This document shows, piece after piece, positions 16,036 to 24,734 of a DNA stretch of 51,514 nt. The first letter of the stretch is position 1, and each line of letters begins with the position of its first letter. The translations under genes were made by a program, and so were the position numbers. The stretch lies in the NCBI GenBank assembly GCA_035294245.1, contig DATGLG010000028.1:1-51514 (forward strand), written 5' to 3'. The DNA is from DATGLG01 sp035294245 (GTDB taxonomy: Bacteria; Pseudomonadota; Alphaproteobacteria; JACZXZ01). The notes beneath the pieces were generated by a model. That model saw nothing but the letters and a program-made list of their open reading frames with translations. It was not told the origin of the DNA and ran no database searches.

Positions 16036-17301
16036 ATGGCGGGTCCTGAAGCGGATATTGCTGCGCGCAACGGCGGGCGTGCCGTCGCGCCGCTGGATGT
16101 GGATGTAGCGGGAAGCCTGTCACGCATCGACCAGAAGAAGCTGCGCGCCTATCGCCTCGAACGCCTCCGGTCGGAGCTGAGGAAGCGCGACTACATGGGC
16201 GCGTTGCTCACGGATCCCCTGAATATCCGCTACGCGACCGGCAGCAGAAACATGCAAGTATGGACCATGCATTCGCCCGGGCGCTGGGCCTTCGTGCTGA
16301 CGGAGGGACCCGTCGTGCTCTACGAGTTCCCCAGCTCGATGCATGTCAATGAGGGGATCGAGACGATCGCCGAGATGCGCCCGACGATCCCATGGTTCTT
16401 CTTTCTGGCGGGCCCGCGCTGTGAGGAGAAGGCGACGTTATGGGCGGATGAGGTCGTTTCCTTGATCGACAGGCACGGCGGGCGAAACCGCCGTCTTGCC
16501 GTCGACCGCTGCGAGCCGATGGGGGCTTTCAAGCTCGCAGCGCGCGGCATTGAGCTGTTCGATGCGCAGGAACCCATCGAAATGGCGCGAGTGATCAAGT
16601 CGCCTGAGGAGATCGCGGCGTTACGACTCTCGATGGCGGTATGCGATGCCGCCATCTCCCGCATGCGCGCGGCGATCCGCCCCGGCATCACCGAGAACCA
16701 GCTCTGGGCCGTGCTCCACGATGTCAACATCGCCCATGACGGCGAGTGGATCGAATCTCGCCTTCTGACCTCCGGGGAGCGCACCAACCCCTGGTTTCAG
16801 GAATGCGGCAATCGTGTCATCGAGGCAGGCGACGTCGTCGCTTTCGATACGGACATGGTGGGGCCTCTTGGCTATCTCGCCGATATTTCGCGGAGCTGGA
16901 TCTGTCCGGGCAAGCCTCCGAGCAACGAGCAACGCCGCCTTTACGGCCTCGCCCAAGAGCAGGTTCTCCACAATATGAGTCTGCTGAAGCCTGGCCTGGG
17001 CTTTCGGGAATTCGCCGAGATCTGCTGGCCGGTTCCGGAGGAATTTCTAGCAAATCGCTATATGATGATGGTGCATGGTGTCGGCCTCGTCGACGAGTAT
17101 CCAAGCATCGCTTACGCCCGTGACTTCAAGGATTGGGGTTACGATGGCGTGTTTCAGGAGAACATGGTCGTCTCGGTCGAGAGCTTCATAGGCGAGGTCG
17201 GGGGCAAGGAAGGCATTAAGCTCGAGCAGCAGGTGCTGATCACGGCGAGCGGTGCGATACCGCTTTCCCAAACGCCCTTCGAGGACGCCATCATCGTTTA
17301 A
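16036..17301 (+). CDS. M24 'pita-bread' metalloprotein, DddP-like (possible DMSP-lyase relative)
   Basis: This 421-residue protein has a creatinase-type N-domain and a C-terminal M24 metal fold. Metal ligand candidates are Asp271, Asp273, Asp283, His347, Glu382 and Glu397. Asp353 sits six residues after the His (HGVGLVDEYP). From memory, DddP of Ruegeria uses Asp295, 297, 307, His371, Glu406, 421 and catalytic Asp377: every residue is shifted by exactly 24. Segments DPLNIRYATGS, GEWIESRLL and RTNPWFQECG also resemble DddP. Aminopeptidase P or another methylated-substrate hydrolase remain alternatives. The gene is last in the ABC importer operon and overlaps soxG by 4 bases at their convergent ends. 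A GGAGCGGAGG stretch precedes the ATG. Confidence 0.8.
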   Translation: MAGPEADIAARNGGRAVAPLDVDVAGSLSRIDQKKLRAYRLERLRSELRKRDYMGALLTDPLNIRYATGSRNMQVWTMHSPGRWAFVLTEGPVVLYEFPSSMHVNEGIETIAEMRPTIPWFFFLAGPRCEEKATLWADEVVSLIDRHGGRNRRLAVDRCEPMGAFKLAARGIELFDAQEPIEMARVIKSPEEIAALRLSMAVCDAAISRMRAAIRPGITENQLWAVLHDVNIAHDGEWIESRLLTSGERTNPWFQECGNRVIEAGDVVAFDTDMVGPLGYLADISRSWICPGKPPSNEQRRLYGLAQEQVLHNMSLLKPGLGFREFAEICWPVPEEFLANRYMMMVHGVGLVDEYPSIAYARDFKDWGYDGVFQENMVVSVESFIGEVGGKEGIKLEQQVLITASGAIPLSQTPFEDAIIV

Positions 17302-17897
17302 TCGGCGGCTCGATACTCGACCATGGCATCAACCAGCCAGTCAGCCAGGTATTGTGCGAAGGAAGGGCGAACATAGAGGTGGAACCTCGGCCCCGCATCA
17401 ACTTGGTGGAGGATGATCTGCGCGCGCGCCAGATTCGTCTGGGCGCAATGGCCGGCCTTGAATTGGCGCGGATGAAGATCGAGACTGCACCCCTTCATCA
17501 AGACCTCGGGGGCCCTCGGGCCTTCGAGGGCGAGAATGGCGCGGTTGGCGCTGACATCGGTAACCGCGGCATGCTGGCCGGCGAGCGCCTTCGACAGCGC
17601 AGCCTCGGTTGCCCGGAAATGCGCGAAGGGAATGACGATCAGCCACTCGTCCGGGCTGAGCCAGAGCGCGGCAAGGTCCTCCGCCGTAGCGACTCGATTG
17701 GGCTCGAGTGGCAATGCGGTTCCGAGCGCGGCCTCAGCGCTGGCCAAGAACGCGGCGTTTCGCGGGTCGCCACGCAAGTCGAGCTGGGCGGCGATCGGTA
17801 GCGCTGTCAGCGTTACCTGACCGGGAATCGAGGCGACGGCGAGCCTTGCGGCCATCTCGGCAAGCGGGCTCCGCATCGCTGCGAGGGGCTCAAGCAT
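17298..17897 (-). CDS. soxG: sarcosine oxidase gamma subunit
   Basis: This 199-residue small subunit of heterotetrameric sarcosine oxidase is recognised by the GCV_T-like half-fold: LSPDEWLIVIP, AALTDVS-like AAVTDVSANRAILAL, and a closing HLYVRPSFAQYLADWLVDA. It stabilises the complex near the folate domain of SoxA. ATG 17897 starts 8 bases inside the soxA 3' end, fitting the conserved order soxB-soxD-soxA-soxG. An in-frame upstream extension to 17972 lies wholly within soxA and is rejected. Confidence 0.9.
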   Translation of the reverse strand: MLEPLAAMRSPLAEMAARLAVASIPGQVTLTALPIAAQLDLRGDPRNAAFLASAEAALGTALPLEPNRVATAEDLAALWLSPDEWLIVIPFAHFRATEAALSKALAGQHAAVTDVSANRAILALEGPRAPEVLMKGCSLDLHPRQFKAGHCAQTNLARAQIILHQVDAGPRFHLYVRPSFAQYLADWLVDAMVEYRAAD

Positions 17898-20800
17898 GCG
17901 TTGCGCCCTCCGGCGGGTAGAATGCGAGCTCACAGATCGTCGCCCGGACCGTCTTGCCCGGAAGCGGTGCATAGACGGCCCCGCCCCACCGTTGGCGGCC
18001 GCCTTTCACAAGGGCAAGGGCGATCGAGCGGTCGAGGATGGCGCTGAAATAGCTCGACGTGACGTGGCCGATCATGGGCATGGGGGGAACGGCGCGGGGA
18101 TCACCAACGAGCTGGGCGCCCTCGGGCAGGACCTCCTGCGGATCGTCGGTTAGGAGCCCAACGAGCTGCTTGCGGTCGGGTCGCGCCGTATCCTCGCGCA
18201 GGAGCGAGCGCTTGCCGATGAAATCCTTCTTCTTCTTGGACACGATCCAATCCATGCCCAGGTCGATCGGGGTCACCGAGCCGTCGGTGTCCTGGCCGGC
18301 GATGATGAAACCTTTTTCCGCCCGCAGGACATGCATGGCCTCGGTGCCGTAAGGCGTGATGCCGTGCGGCTCACCGGCCCGCATCGCCTCTTCCCATAGC
18401 GCCAGCCCGTGATATGCGGGCACGTTGATCTCGTAGGAGAGCTCGCCCGTGAAGCTGATGCGAAAGACTCGCGCATCGAGGCCTGCAACCTTGGCGATGC
18501 GCATCGACATGAAGGGGAAGCTCGCGTCATCGAGCGGGAGATCGGGCGCCAGTGCCCCGATCACCGCACCGGCCTTGGGCCCGGCGACGGAAATCGTCGC
18601 CCACTGCTCGGTCACCGAGGTGAAGTAGACCTTGAGATGGGGCCACTCGGTTTGCGCATATTCCTCGAGCCAGTCGAGAACATGCGCGGCGCCTCCCGTC
18701 GTCGTTGTCATGTGAAAATGATCCTCGGCAAGGCGCGTGGTGACCCCGTCGTCGAACACCATGCCATCCTCGCCACACATCAGCCCGTAGCGGCACCGTC
18801 CGATGCTGAGATTGCGCCAGGCATTGGTATAGACCCGATCGAGGAATTCCGCCGCATCGGCGCCGCGGATATCGATCTTGCCGAGGGTTGAATAATCGAG
18901 GATGCCGACGTTTCGTCGCGTCGCCAGGCATTCCCGACGGACGGCAGCCTCCATATCCTCGCCGGGCCGAGGATAGTAGCGTGCTCGCTTCCATTGGCCG
19001 ATATCTTCGAACACGGCACCTTGCCTGACGTGCCAGGGGTGCATAGGCGTGGTGCGCACCGGATCGGCGAGCTTGCCCACATCGCGGCCGGCCAATGCAC
19101 CATAGGAAACCGGCGTGTAGGGTGGGCGGAACGTCGTCGTCCCGACATCCGGGATGGATGCGCCCGTGGCTTCGGCGAGAATCGCGAGGGCGTTGACGTT
19201 CGAGGTCTTGCCTTGATCGGTGCCCATTCCCGCCGTGGTGTAGCGCTTGACGTGCTCGACCGAGCGCAGCCCCTCGCGCGCTGCCATGCGGATATCGGCG
19301 GCGGTGACGTCGTTTTGCAGATCGACGAAGTGCTTGGCCTTGCGGCCGACCGGCCGGCTCGAAGGGACGACCCAGATCGGTCGCAACGGTGCCTGGTTTC
19401 CCGGACGAGCTGTCGGCTTGGCTGGGATGGCGGTCGCCTTGAAGCCGGCCAAATCAGCGGCGCGCAAGCCGGCATCGTGTCCCTCGGCCAGGCAAGCGTC
19501 GAGCAAAAAGCTGCCCCGGGCGGCGCCGGCCGAGACTTGCGCTTGCGCTGCCTCGCCGGGGACGAAGCAGGCGAGGTCTTCGTCGAAACGGAGCTTGCCC
19601 TGGGATTGTGAGAAGAGGTGGACGACCGGGCTCCATCCGCCCGAGACGGCGACAAGGTCGCAACTGAGAAGGCGTGTCGGACCTCTTACCGAAAGGCCAT
19701 CCGGGCTCAACGCCTGGAGCGCGACGCTCCTCACCCCGCGCCGCCCAAAAGTGCCGGTGATCGCGTGGGACGCAAGGATCTCGATGCCACGGCGCCGCAA
19801 CTCTGTGGCCCACTGCGCGGGTGCTTCTCGGCGCAAATCGATGACGGCGGTGATGTCGATTCCGGCATCGGCAAGGTCCAATGCCGACTCGTAGGCGCTG
19901 TCGTTATTCGTGAAGACGACGGCACGACGACCGGGCAGCGCGGCATAACGATTGACATAGGTCTGGGCGGCGCCGGCCAACATGATGCCGGGGCGGTCGT
20001 TGTCCGCGAAGACAAGGGGACGCTCGTGAGCGCCGGTAGCGAGCACGACCTGCTTTGCGCGCACATGCCAAACGCGCTGGCGCGATATGCTCTTGGGCGC
20101 CCGCGGCCCGAGATGATCGGTTCGCCGCTCGAGAAGACAGAGGTAGTTGTGATCGTAGTAGCCGAAGGCGCTCGTGCGCGTCAGCACGCGGACGTTCTCG
20201 GCGGCAGTGAGCTCGGTGCTCGTCCGCGCAATCCACTCGAGGGCGGGCCTGCCGTCGATTTCTCGACGCCGACCGAGAAGCGAGCCGCCGAGCTCAGGCC
20301 CCTCGTCGCAGAGGATGACACGCGCTCCCGTCGCGGCCGCCGTCCGCGCGGCCGCTAAGCCTGCCGGCCCGCCGCCGACAATCAGCACATCGCAATGGAC
20401 ATGCATGCGGTCGTAGATGTCAGGATCGGGTTCGTTGGGAGCCTTGCCCATGCCGGCCATGCGGCGGATGGCCGGCTCATAATAGCGCATCCACCACGAT
20501 TTCGGGTGCATGAAAGTCTTGTAGTAGAATCCGGCGACGAAGATGCGGGAAAGCAGGTCGTTCACCACCCCGACGTCGCGCTCGACGCTGGGCCAGGCGT
20601 TCACGCTTGTGGCGGTAAGCCCGTCATAGAGCTCGATCTGCGTCGCGCGTAGATTGGGCTCGGTATACGCGCCGGAGGCAAGCTGAACCAGGGCGCAGGG
20701 CTCTTCTGCGCCCGACCCGTAGATGCCACGCGGCCGATGATACTTGAAGCTGCGAGCGACGAGACGAACGCCGTTCGCAAACAGGGCAGAGGCGAGGGTA

Positions 20801-20901
20801 TCGCCTACGAATCCCGTATAGGCTCGGCCGTTGAAGGTGAAGCGTAGCGGCCGCGCCCGGTCGATACGCCCGACCTTGGGATCGGGATGGCGGCCGCTCA
20901 T
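17890..20901 (-). CDS. soxA: sarcosine oxidase alpha subunit
   Basis: The 1003-residue subunit contains an N-terminal 2Fe-2S-like fold without the cluster (about 15-110, including VARSFKYHRPRGIYG). The NAD-binding region VLIVGGGPAGLAAARTAAA starts near residue 172. A long second dinucleotide-binding region and a C-terminal folate-binding GCV_T domain (from about 610) follow, including FTGELSYEINVPA and the C-terminal LALVKGG. It accepts the methyl-derived formaldehyde onto tetrahydrofolate while SoxB oxidises sarcosine to glycine. Its ATG overlaps the soxD stop (ATGA, 20898-20901). Confidence 0.96.
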   Translation of the reverse strand: MSGRHPDPKVGRIDRARPLRFTFNGRAYTGFVGDTLASALFANGVRLVARSFKYHRPRGIYGSGAEEPCALVQLASGAYTEPNLRATQIELYDGLTATSVNAWPSVERDVGVVNDLLSRIFVAGFYYKTFMHPKSWWMRYYEPAIRRMAGMGKAPNEPDPDIYDRMHVHCDVLIVGGGPAGLAAARTAAATGARVILCDEGPELGGSLLGRRREIDGRPALEWIARTSTELTAAENVRVLTRTSAFGYYDHNYLCLLERRTDHLGPRAPKSISRQRVWHVRAKQVVLATGAHERPLVFADNDRPGIMLAGAAQTYVNRYAALPGRRAVVFTNNDSAYESALDLADAGIDITAVIDLRREAPAQWATELRRRGIEILASHAITGTFGRRGVRSVALQALSPDGLSVRGPTRLLSCDLVAVSGGWSPVVHLFSQSQGKLRFDEDLACFVPGEAAQAQVSAGAARGSFLLDACLAEGHDAGLRAADLAGFKATAIPAKPTARPGNQAPLRPIWVVPSSRPVGRKAKHFVDLQNDVTAADIRMAAREGLRSVEHVKRYTTAGMGTDQGKTSNVNALAILAEATGASIPDVGTTTFRPPYTPVSYGALAGRDVGKLADPVRTTPMHPWHVRQGAVFEDIGQWKRARYYPRPGEDMEAAVRRECLATRRNVGILDYSTLGKIDIRGADAAEFLDRVYTNAWRNLSIGRCRYGLMCGEDGMVFDDGVTTRLAEDHFHMTTTTGGAAHVLDWLEEYAQTEWPHLKVYFTSVTEQWATISVAGPKAGAVIGALAPDLPLDDASFPFMSMRIAKVAGLDARVFRISFTGELSYEINVPAYHGLALWEEAMRAGEPHGITPYGTEAMHVLRAEKGFIIAGQDTDGSVTPIDLGMDWIVSKKKKDFIGKRSLLREDTARPDRKQLVGLLTDDPQEVLPEGAQLVGDPRAVPPMPMIGHVTSSYFSAILDRSIALALVKGGRQRWGGAVYAPLPGKTVRATICELAFYPPEGATHA

Positions 20902-21191
20902 GGCTTCGGGGGCCCACTGATGGGCGGCGGCGTTTCACCCATCTGATAAGCGGCGAGAATGCGGTGGCTCACCGTGCTGCGAATCAGATTGAACCAGCGC
21001 CGGCATCCTGCGGCGTGGACCCAGCGCTCGGCATAATCGCCCTTGGTGTTCTTGCGCATGAAGAGGTAATCGGCCCAGGCCTGATCGTTGAGGGCCATGG
21101 GATCGGCCGGGCGGGCGATATGCGCTTCGCCGCCGCACCGGAATTCTGTTTCGTCGCGCGGGCCGCACCATGGGCAGGGGATCAGGAGCAT
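20898..21191 (-). CDS. soxD: sarcosine oxidase delta subunit (zinc-binding)
   Basis: This 97-residue subunit begins MLLIPCPWCG. The zinc ligands are Cys6, Cys9, His59 and Cys63 (CPWC...HAAGC), as in known SoxD. ATG 21191 was chosen over an in-frame TTG at 21203 because family members start at this methionine; GAAGG lies just upstream. It sits 8 bp after soxB and overlaps soxA by 4 bases. Confidence 0.93.
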   Translation of the reverse strand: MLLIPCPWCGPRDETEFRCGGEAHIARPADPMALNDQAWADYLFMRKNTKGDYAERWVHAAGCRRWFNLIRSTVSHRILAAYQMGETPPPISGPPKP

Positions 21192-21199
21192 GGCGGCCT

Positions 21200-22450
21200 T
21201 CAATGCGCAACCGCGGCGGCACCGTGCTCGTCGATGAGGGCGCCGGTTCTGAAGCGGTCAAGATGGAAGGGAGCATTGAGGGGGTGCGGGGCGTCGTTGG
21301 CGATGGTATGGGCGAAGACCCAGCCTGAGCCGGGTGTTGCCTTGAAGCCGCCGGTCCCCCAGCCGCAGTTGATGTAGAGTCCGTCCACGGGAGTTTTCGA
21401 GATGATAGGTGAAGCATCCGGACAAACATCGACGATGCCGCCCCAGCTCCGCATCATGCGCAGCCGGCTGAAAATCGGAAACAGCTCGAGGCAGGCTCCC
21501 ATCTGGTGCTCGATGATGGGGAAGCTTCCGCGCTGGGCGTAAGAATTATATCCATCGATGCCCGCACCCATGACGAGCTCGCCCTTGTCCGACTGGCTGA
21601 CATAGACGTGCACGGCATTCGACATCACCACACAATCGATCACGGGCTTGATCGGCTCGGAGACGAGGGCTTGGAGCGGATGGCTTTGTACCGGGAGGCG
21701 GAGGCCGGCCATCGCTGCGAGGATTGAGCTATGCCCCGCGGCGACGAGGCCGATTTTTCTTGTCCCGATGGAGCCGCGCGTTGTCTCGACGCCCGCCACC
21801 CGTCGGCCCTCGCGGCGGATGCCCGTGACCTCGCAGTTCTGGATGATGTCGACGCCAAGCGCATCCGCCGCCCGCGCATAGCCCCAGGCCACCGCATCGT
21901 GCCGCGCCACGCCGCCGCGGCGCTGGAGCGTCGCCCCAAGGATGGGATAGCGCACATCCGGCGCGATGTTGATGATCGGGCAAAATCGCTTGACCGCCTT
22001 GGCATCGAGCCACTCGGCGTCGATGCCGTTGAGCCGGTTGGCATTGACGCGCCGGATCGCCTCGCGCACGTCGTGGAGATTGTGGGCGAGGTTCATCACG
22101 CCGCGTTGGCTCAGCATGACATTGAAATTGAGCTCTTGGGAAAGGCCCTCCCAGAGCCTGAGCGCGTGCTCATAGAGATGGGCGCTCTCGTCCCACAGAT
22201 AATTGGAACGGATGATCGTCGTGTTGCGGCCGGTATTGCCGCCACCGAGCCATCCCTTTTCGAGCACGGCGACATTGGCAAGACCATGGCGCTTGGCGAG
22301 GTAATAGGCGGTGGCAAGGCCGTGCCCGCCGCCTCCCACGATCACCACATCATAGCCCGGCTTGGGCTCCGGGCTGCGCCAGAGCTTCGGCCAATTTTCG
22401 TGGTGACTCAGCGCGTTACGCGCGAGGGTGATGATAGAGTACCTGCTCAT
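21200..22450 (-). CDS. soxB: sarcosine oxidase beta subunit
   Basis: This 416-residue catalytic flavoprotein oxidises sarcosine (N-methylglycine) to glycine, producing methylene-THF or formaldehyde and hydrogen peroxide. FAD motif VVIVGGGGHGLATAYYLA is at about residues 35-52. The likely covalent-FMN His is His184 in GGVARHDAVAW. ATG 22450 gives the normal N-terminus MSRYSIITLARNALSHHENW; an upstream in-frame start at 22474 is less likely. It heads soxBDAG. A 38-bp regulator-like site lies 97 bp upstream. Confidence 0.96.
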   Translation of the reverse strand: MSRYSIITLARNALSHHENWPKLWRSPEPKPGYDVVIVGGGGHGLATAYYLAKRHGLANVAVLEKGWLGGGNTGRNTTIIRSNYLWDESAHLYEHALRLWEGLSQELNFNVMLSQRGVMNLAHNLHDVREAIRRVNANRLNGIDAEWLDAKAVKRFCPIINIAPDVRYPILGATLQRRGGVARHDAVAWGYARAADALGVDIIQNCEVTGIRREGRRVAGVETTRGSIGTRKIGLVAAGHSSILAAMAGLRLPVQSHPLQALVSEPIKPVIDCVVMSNAVHVYVSQSDKGELVMGAGIDGYNSYAQRGSFPIIEHQMGACLELFPIFSRLRMMRSWGGIVDVCPDASPIISKTPVDGLYINCGWGTGGFKATPGSGWVFAHTIANDAPHPLNAPFHLDRFRTGALIDEHGAAAVAH

Positions 22451-22547
22451 GGCCGGGACTGCGCGTTGCGCCATCGGCTTCGCTTTGTCGAAGCGGCTCT
22501 GCGGTCGTTATCGGCAGGTAATTGATCTTATGCGGCGTTCCGCCCGC

Positions 22548-22585
22548 TAGAACAGGCGCGCCCTATGAGTTGATCGAATGCGACA
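22548..22585 (-). promoter_or_regulatory. putative GlxA/GbdR-type regulator site D (soxB promoter)
   Basis: Read on the minus strand, this 38-bp stretch matches site A (10149-10186) at 27 of 38 positions without gaps: TGTCGCAT at positions 1-8, CAAC 14-17, GGGCG 23-27 and TGTTCTA 32-38. It lies between the regulator stop (22602) and soxB. A TAAGAT hexamer 17 bp beyond the site (minus strand) could be the -10 element with the last block acting near -35. The protein that binds is not proven. Confidence 0.6.
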
Positions 22586-22601
22586 GGCCCGGCAAGCCGG
22601 G

Positions 22602-23756
22602 TTAGGAAACCAGCCGGCAGTCCTCGTAGGTATCGCCGGCGAGGAGGCTCGCGGGGAAGGGGGGCATCTCGGTCGGCACGATGCCACCCTTTCGCCGGAT
22701 CTCCGATGGCGGCACCTTGAAAAGCGCTCGAAACTGCCGCGAGAAATGCGCGCAGTCGGCGAACCCGCATTCCTGCGCGATCTCGGTCACGGTCTGGTTG
22801 GTATGCCGAAGCCGCCACAGCCCATAGCGGAGACGCAACGCACGGTAGAAGGCGATCGGGGATAACGTCGTAGAGACGAGAAACAAACGCTCGAATTGCC
22901 GCGTGCTGAGGTGGACGCGGCGCGCCAGTTCCTCGATCGACAGCGGATCGCTGATATGCTGCTCCATATGGATGATGGCCTTGCGCACCCGCTCGCTGGA
23001 GATAGAGGTCGTGAGGGCGGGTTGAGGTTGCGCGCCGGAGGGCGGCCTGGGCCTGTCCGTCTGGAGGATGTGCAAGGCCTTGCGGGCGCTCCCTTGCCCA
23101 CAATGCTTCTCGATCAAATAGGCAGCGAGATCGAGCACGCCCGTGCCACCGGAACAGGTGATGCGATCGCCGTCGACGACGAAGATCTGGTCCGAGATCG
23201 GCTCGAGGTCGGCGAATTCTTCGAGGAAGTCATGATAGTGATACCAGCTCACGCAGCAGCGCCGTCCCTTCATCAGGCCGGCGCGGCTGAGCACGAAGCT
23301 TCCTGTGCAGACGCCGATCAACGGTACGCCCTGCTCCGCAACCCGCCGCAGATAGCTGTCCGTTTCAGCATCGATCTGTGGCCCGCGGTGGAGCAGCCCG
23401 CCGACGACGACGACATAGTCGAATGTTCGGGGATCCTGAAACGGCCGCCATGGGGTAATCTCGACGCCGCAGCTCGAGCGTATCGCGCGTCCGCGCGATC
23501 CCATGATCGTCCACTGGCAACGGATCGGCCGGCTGAGATCGCCGTCATCGGCCGAAAGGCGCAACGCATCCATGAACGTCGAGAGCGCCGTCAACGTGAA
23601 GTTATTGGTCAGGATGAAGCCGATTGAGAGCGCGGGACGCTTTTGCGGCGACGGCGACGCGCCGTTCGCCTCGCCGGTGGCGCAAAGGCGCCTGGTTGGA
23701 GGCGCCAGGCTGCCTCCGTCATTTGCTGCGCCATGCCGAGGAATTTCGTTCTTCAT
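22602..23756 (-). CDS. GlxA-family AraC-type transcriptional regulator (GbdR-like)
   Basis: The 384-residue regulator has an N-terminal DJ-1/PfpI-like sensing domain (IGFILTNNFTLTAL, then VVVVGGLLHRG, and the nucleophile-elbow-like GVCTGSFVLSRAGL). The C-terminal AraC DNA-binding domain holds two helix-turn-helices (SIEELARRVHLSTRQFERLF; TEIAQECGFADCAHFSRQFR). This architecture is shared with GbdR, CdhR and SouR, known activators of glycine betaine, carnitine and sarcosine catabolism. ATG 23756 is chosen; a TTG at 23798 would add 14 residues. Its place between soxB and the corrinoid operon makes it the prime candidate to bind the 38-bp sites. Confidence 0.92.
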   Translation of the reverse strand: MKNEIPRHGAANDGGSLAPPTRRLCATGEANGASPSPQKRPALSIGFILTNNFTLTALSTFMDALRLSADDGDLSRPIRCQWTIMGSRGRAIRSSCGVEITPWRPFQDPRTFDYVVVVGGLLHRGPQIDAETDSYLRRVAEQGVPLIGVCTGSFVLSRAGLMKGRRCCVSWYHYHDFLEEFADLEPISDQIFVVDGDRITCSGGTGVLDLAAYLIEKHCGQGSARKALHILQTDRPRPPSGAQPQPALTTSISSERVRKAIIHMEQHISDPLSIEELARRVHLSTRQFERLFLVSTTLSPIAFYRALRLRYGLWRLRHTNQTVTEIAQECGFADCAHFSRQFRALFKVPPSEIRRKGGIVPTEMPPFPASLLAGDTYEDCRLVS

Positions 23757-23828
23757 GGGCGCCACCCTGCAACCCTCCACATAGTAGAGCTTTGGCAACG
23801 TACAGTTTTCGAATTTGCGACAACAACT

Positions 23829-23866
23829 TGCTCAAATTCGACCTCGCAATGGGCCTGCTCGTCTGA
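23829..23866 (+). promoter_or_regulatory. putative GlxA/GbdR-type regulator site B (corrinoid operon / regulator promoter region)
   Basis: This stretch aligns ungapped with site A at 24 of 38 positions, including the uninterrupted block CGCAATGGGC and TCGAC before it. It lies in the divergent region between the regulator and the corrinoid-protein gene, 140 bp before the latter. A weaker partial match, beginning TGTCGCA and ending GCTCTA, is on the minus strand at 23785-23822, just before the regulator gene. A separate TGTCGCAT occurs at 23899-23906. The cluster fits autoregulation plus control of the corrinoid operon. Confidence 0.45.
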
Positions 23867-24006
23867 GCTTGTCCAAATCCGGCATTCCTAGGCAGAGATG
23901 TCGCATTTTCGCAATTTTGCGTCTCGATAGCGTCAGTTGGATCTCGAGGATGCGGCTAGCTTAGAGCTCCGTGCTGGAATTCCCGGCGAAGCTGAGCGAG
24001 GGAGAA

Positions 24007-24732
24007 ATGCCCGAGACCCCGGAGAGCGGCGACGATCTCGACCTCAATACGCTCAACGACCAAGAGCTCGTCGAGCAGATGCATGACGATCTCTATAACG
24101 GCCTTAAGCCCGAGATCGAGGAAGGGACCCGTATCCTTCTGGCGCGCGGATGGCCGGCCGAGAAGGTGCTGAATGAGGCCCTCGTCGAGGGCATGCGGAT
24201 CGTCGGAATCGATTTCCGCGACGGCATTCTTTTCGTGCCCGAGGTCCTGCTCGCGGCCAATGCCATGAAAGGCGGTATGGAGATCCTCCGCCCCATTCTC
24301 GCCAAATCGGATATCGAGCCCATCGGCAAGATCGTTATCGGCACCGTCAAAGGCGACGTGCACGACATCGGTAAAAATCTCGTCGCCATGATGCTGGAAG
24401 GCGCCGGCTTCGAGGTGATCGACCTCGGAATCAATAATCCGGTCGAGAAATATCTCGCGGCGATCGAGGAGCATCGCCCCGATATCCTGGGCATGTCGGC
24501 TCTCCTCACAACCACGATGCCTTATATGAAGGTGGTGATCGACACGCTCAAGGAGAAGGGTATCCGGGACGATTATATTGTGCTGGTTGGGGGTGCGCCG
24601 CTCAATGAGAGCTTCGGCAAGGCGATTGGCGCCGATGCCTATTGCCGGGATGCCGCGATGGCCGTCGAAATCGCCAAACAGCTCATTGCCGAGCGCCGGC
24701 AGGCGCCCAGCCTGCGCAAGCAAGAGGCTTGA
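24007..24732 (+). CDS. methyltransferase-associated corrinoid (B12-binding) protein, MttC/MtbC type
   Basis: This 241-residue methyl carrier has an N-terminal four-helix cap (about 15-100: VEQMHDDLYNG ... GILFVPEVLLAANAMKGGM). A Rossmann-like cobalamin domain follows with D117-x-H119-x-x-G122 (KGDVHDIGKN), whose His is the lower cobalt ligand, plus SALLTTTM and LVGGAPLN. It accepts a methyl group from the MttB-family enzyme and hands it to the pterin methyltransferase. ATG 24007 follows GAGGGAGAA; an in-frame GTG 23971 is less likely. It is first of seven same-strand genes. Confidence 0.95.
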   Translation: MPETPESGDDLDLNTLNDQELVEQMHDDLYNGLKPEIEEGTRILLARGWPAEKVLNEALVEGMRIVGIDFRDGILFVPEVLLAANAMKGGMEILRPILAKSDIEPIGKIVIGTVKGDVHDIGKNLVAMMLEGAGFEVIDLGINNPVEKYLAAIEEHRPDILGMSALLTTTMPYMKVVIDTLKEKGIRDDYIVLVGGAPLNESFGKAIGADAYCRDAAMAVEIAKQLIAERRQAPSLRKQEA

Positions 24733-24734
24733 GA

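Noticed and set aside
16036..17301. Creatinase making sarcosine for SoxBDAG
   Set aside because: Attractive by context, but the protein retains all metal ligands, which creatinase lacks, and its motifs fit DddP better. Kept only as an alternative.
23785..23906. Extra regulator half-sites (minus 23785-23822; plus TGTCGCAT at 23899-23906)
   Set aside because: Both carry the first block but too little of the rest to be listed as full sites; recorded in the site B entry.
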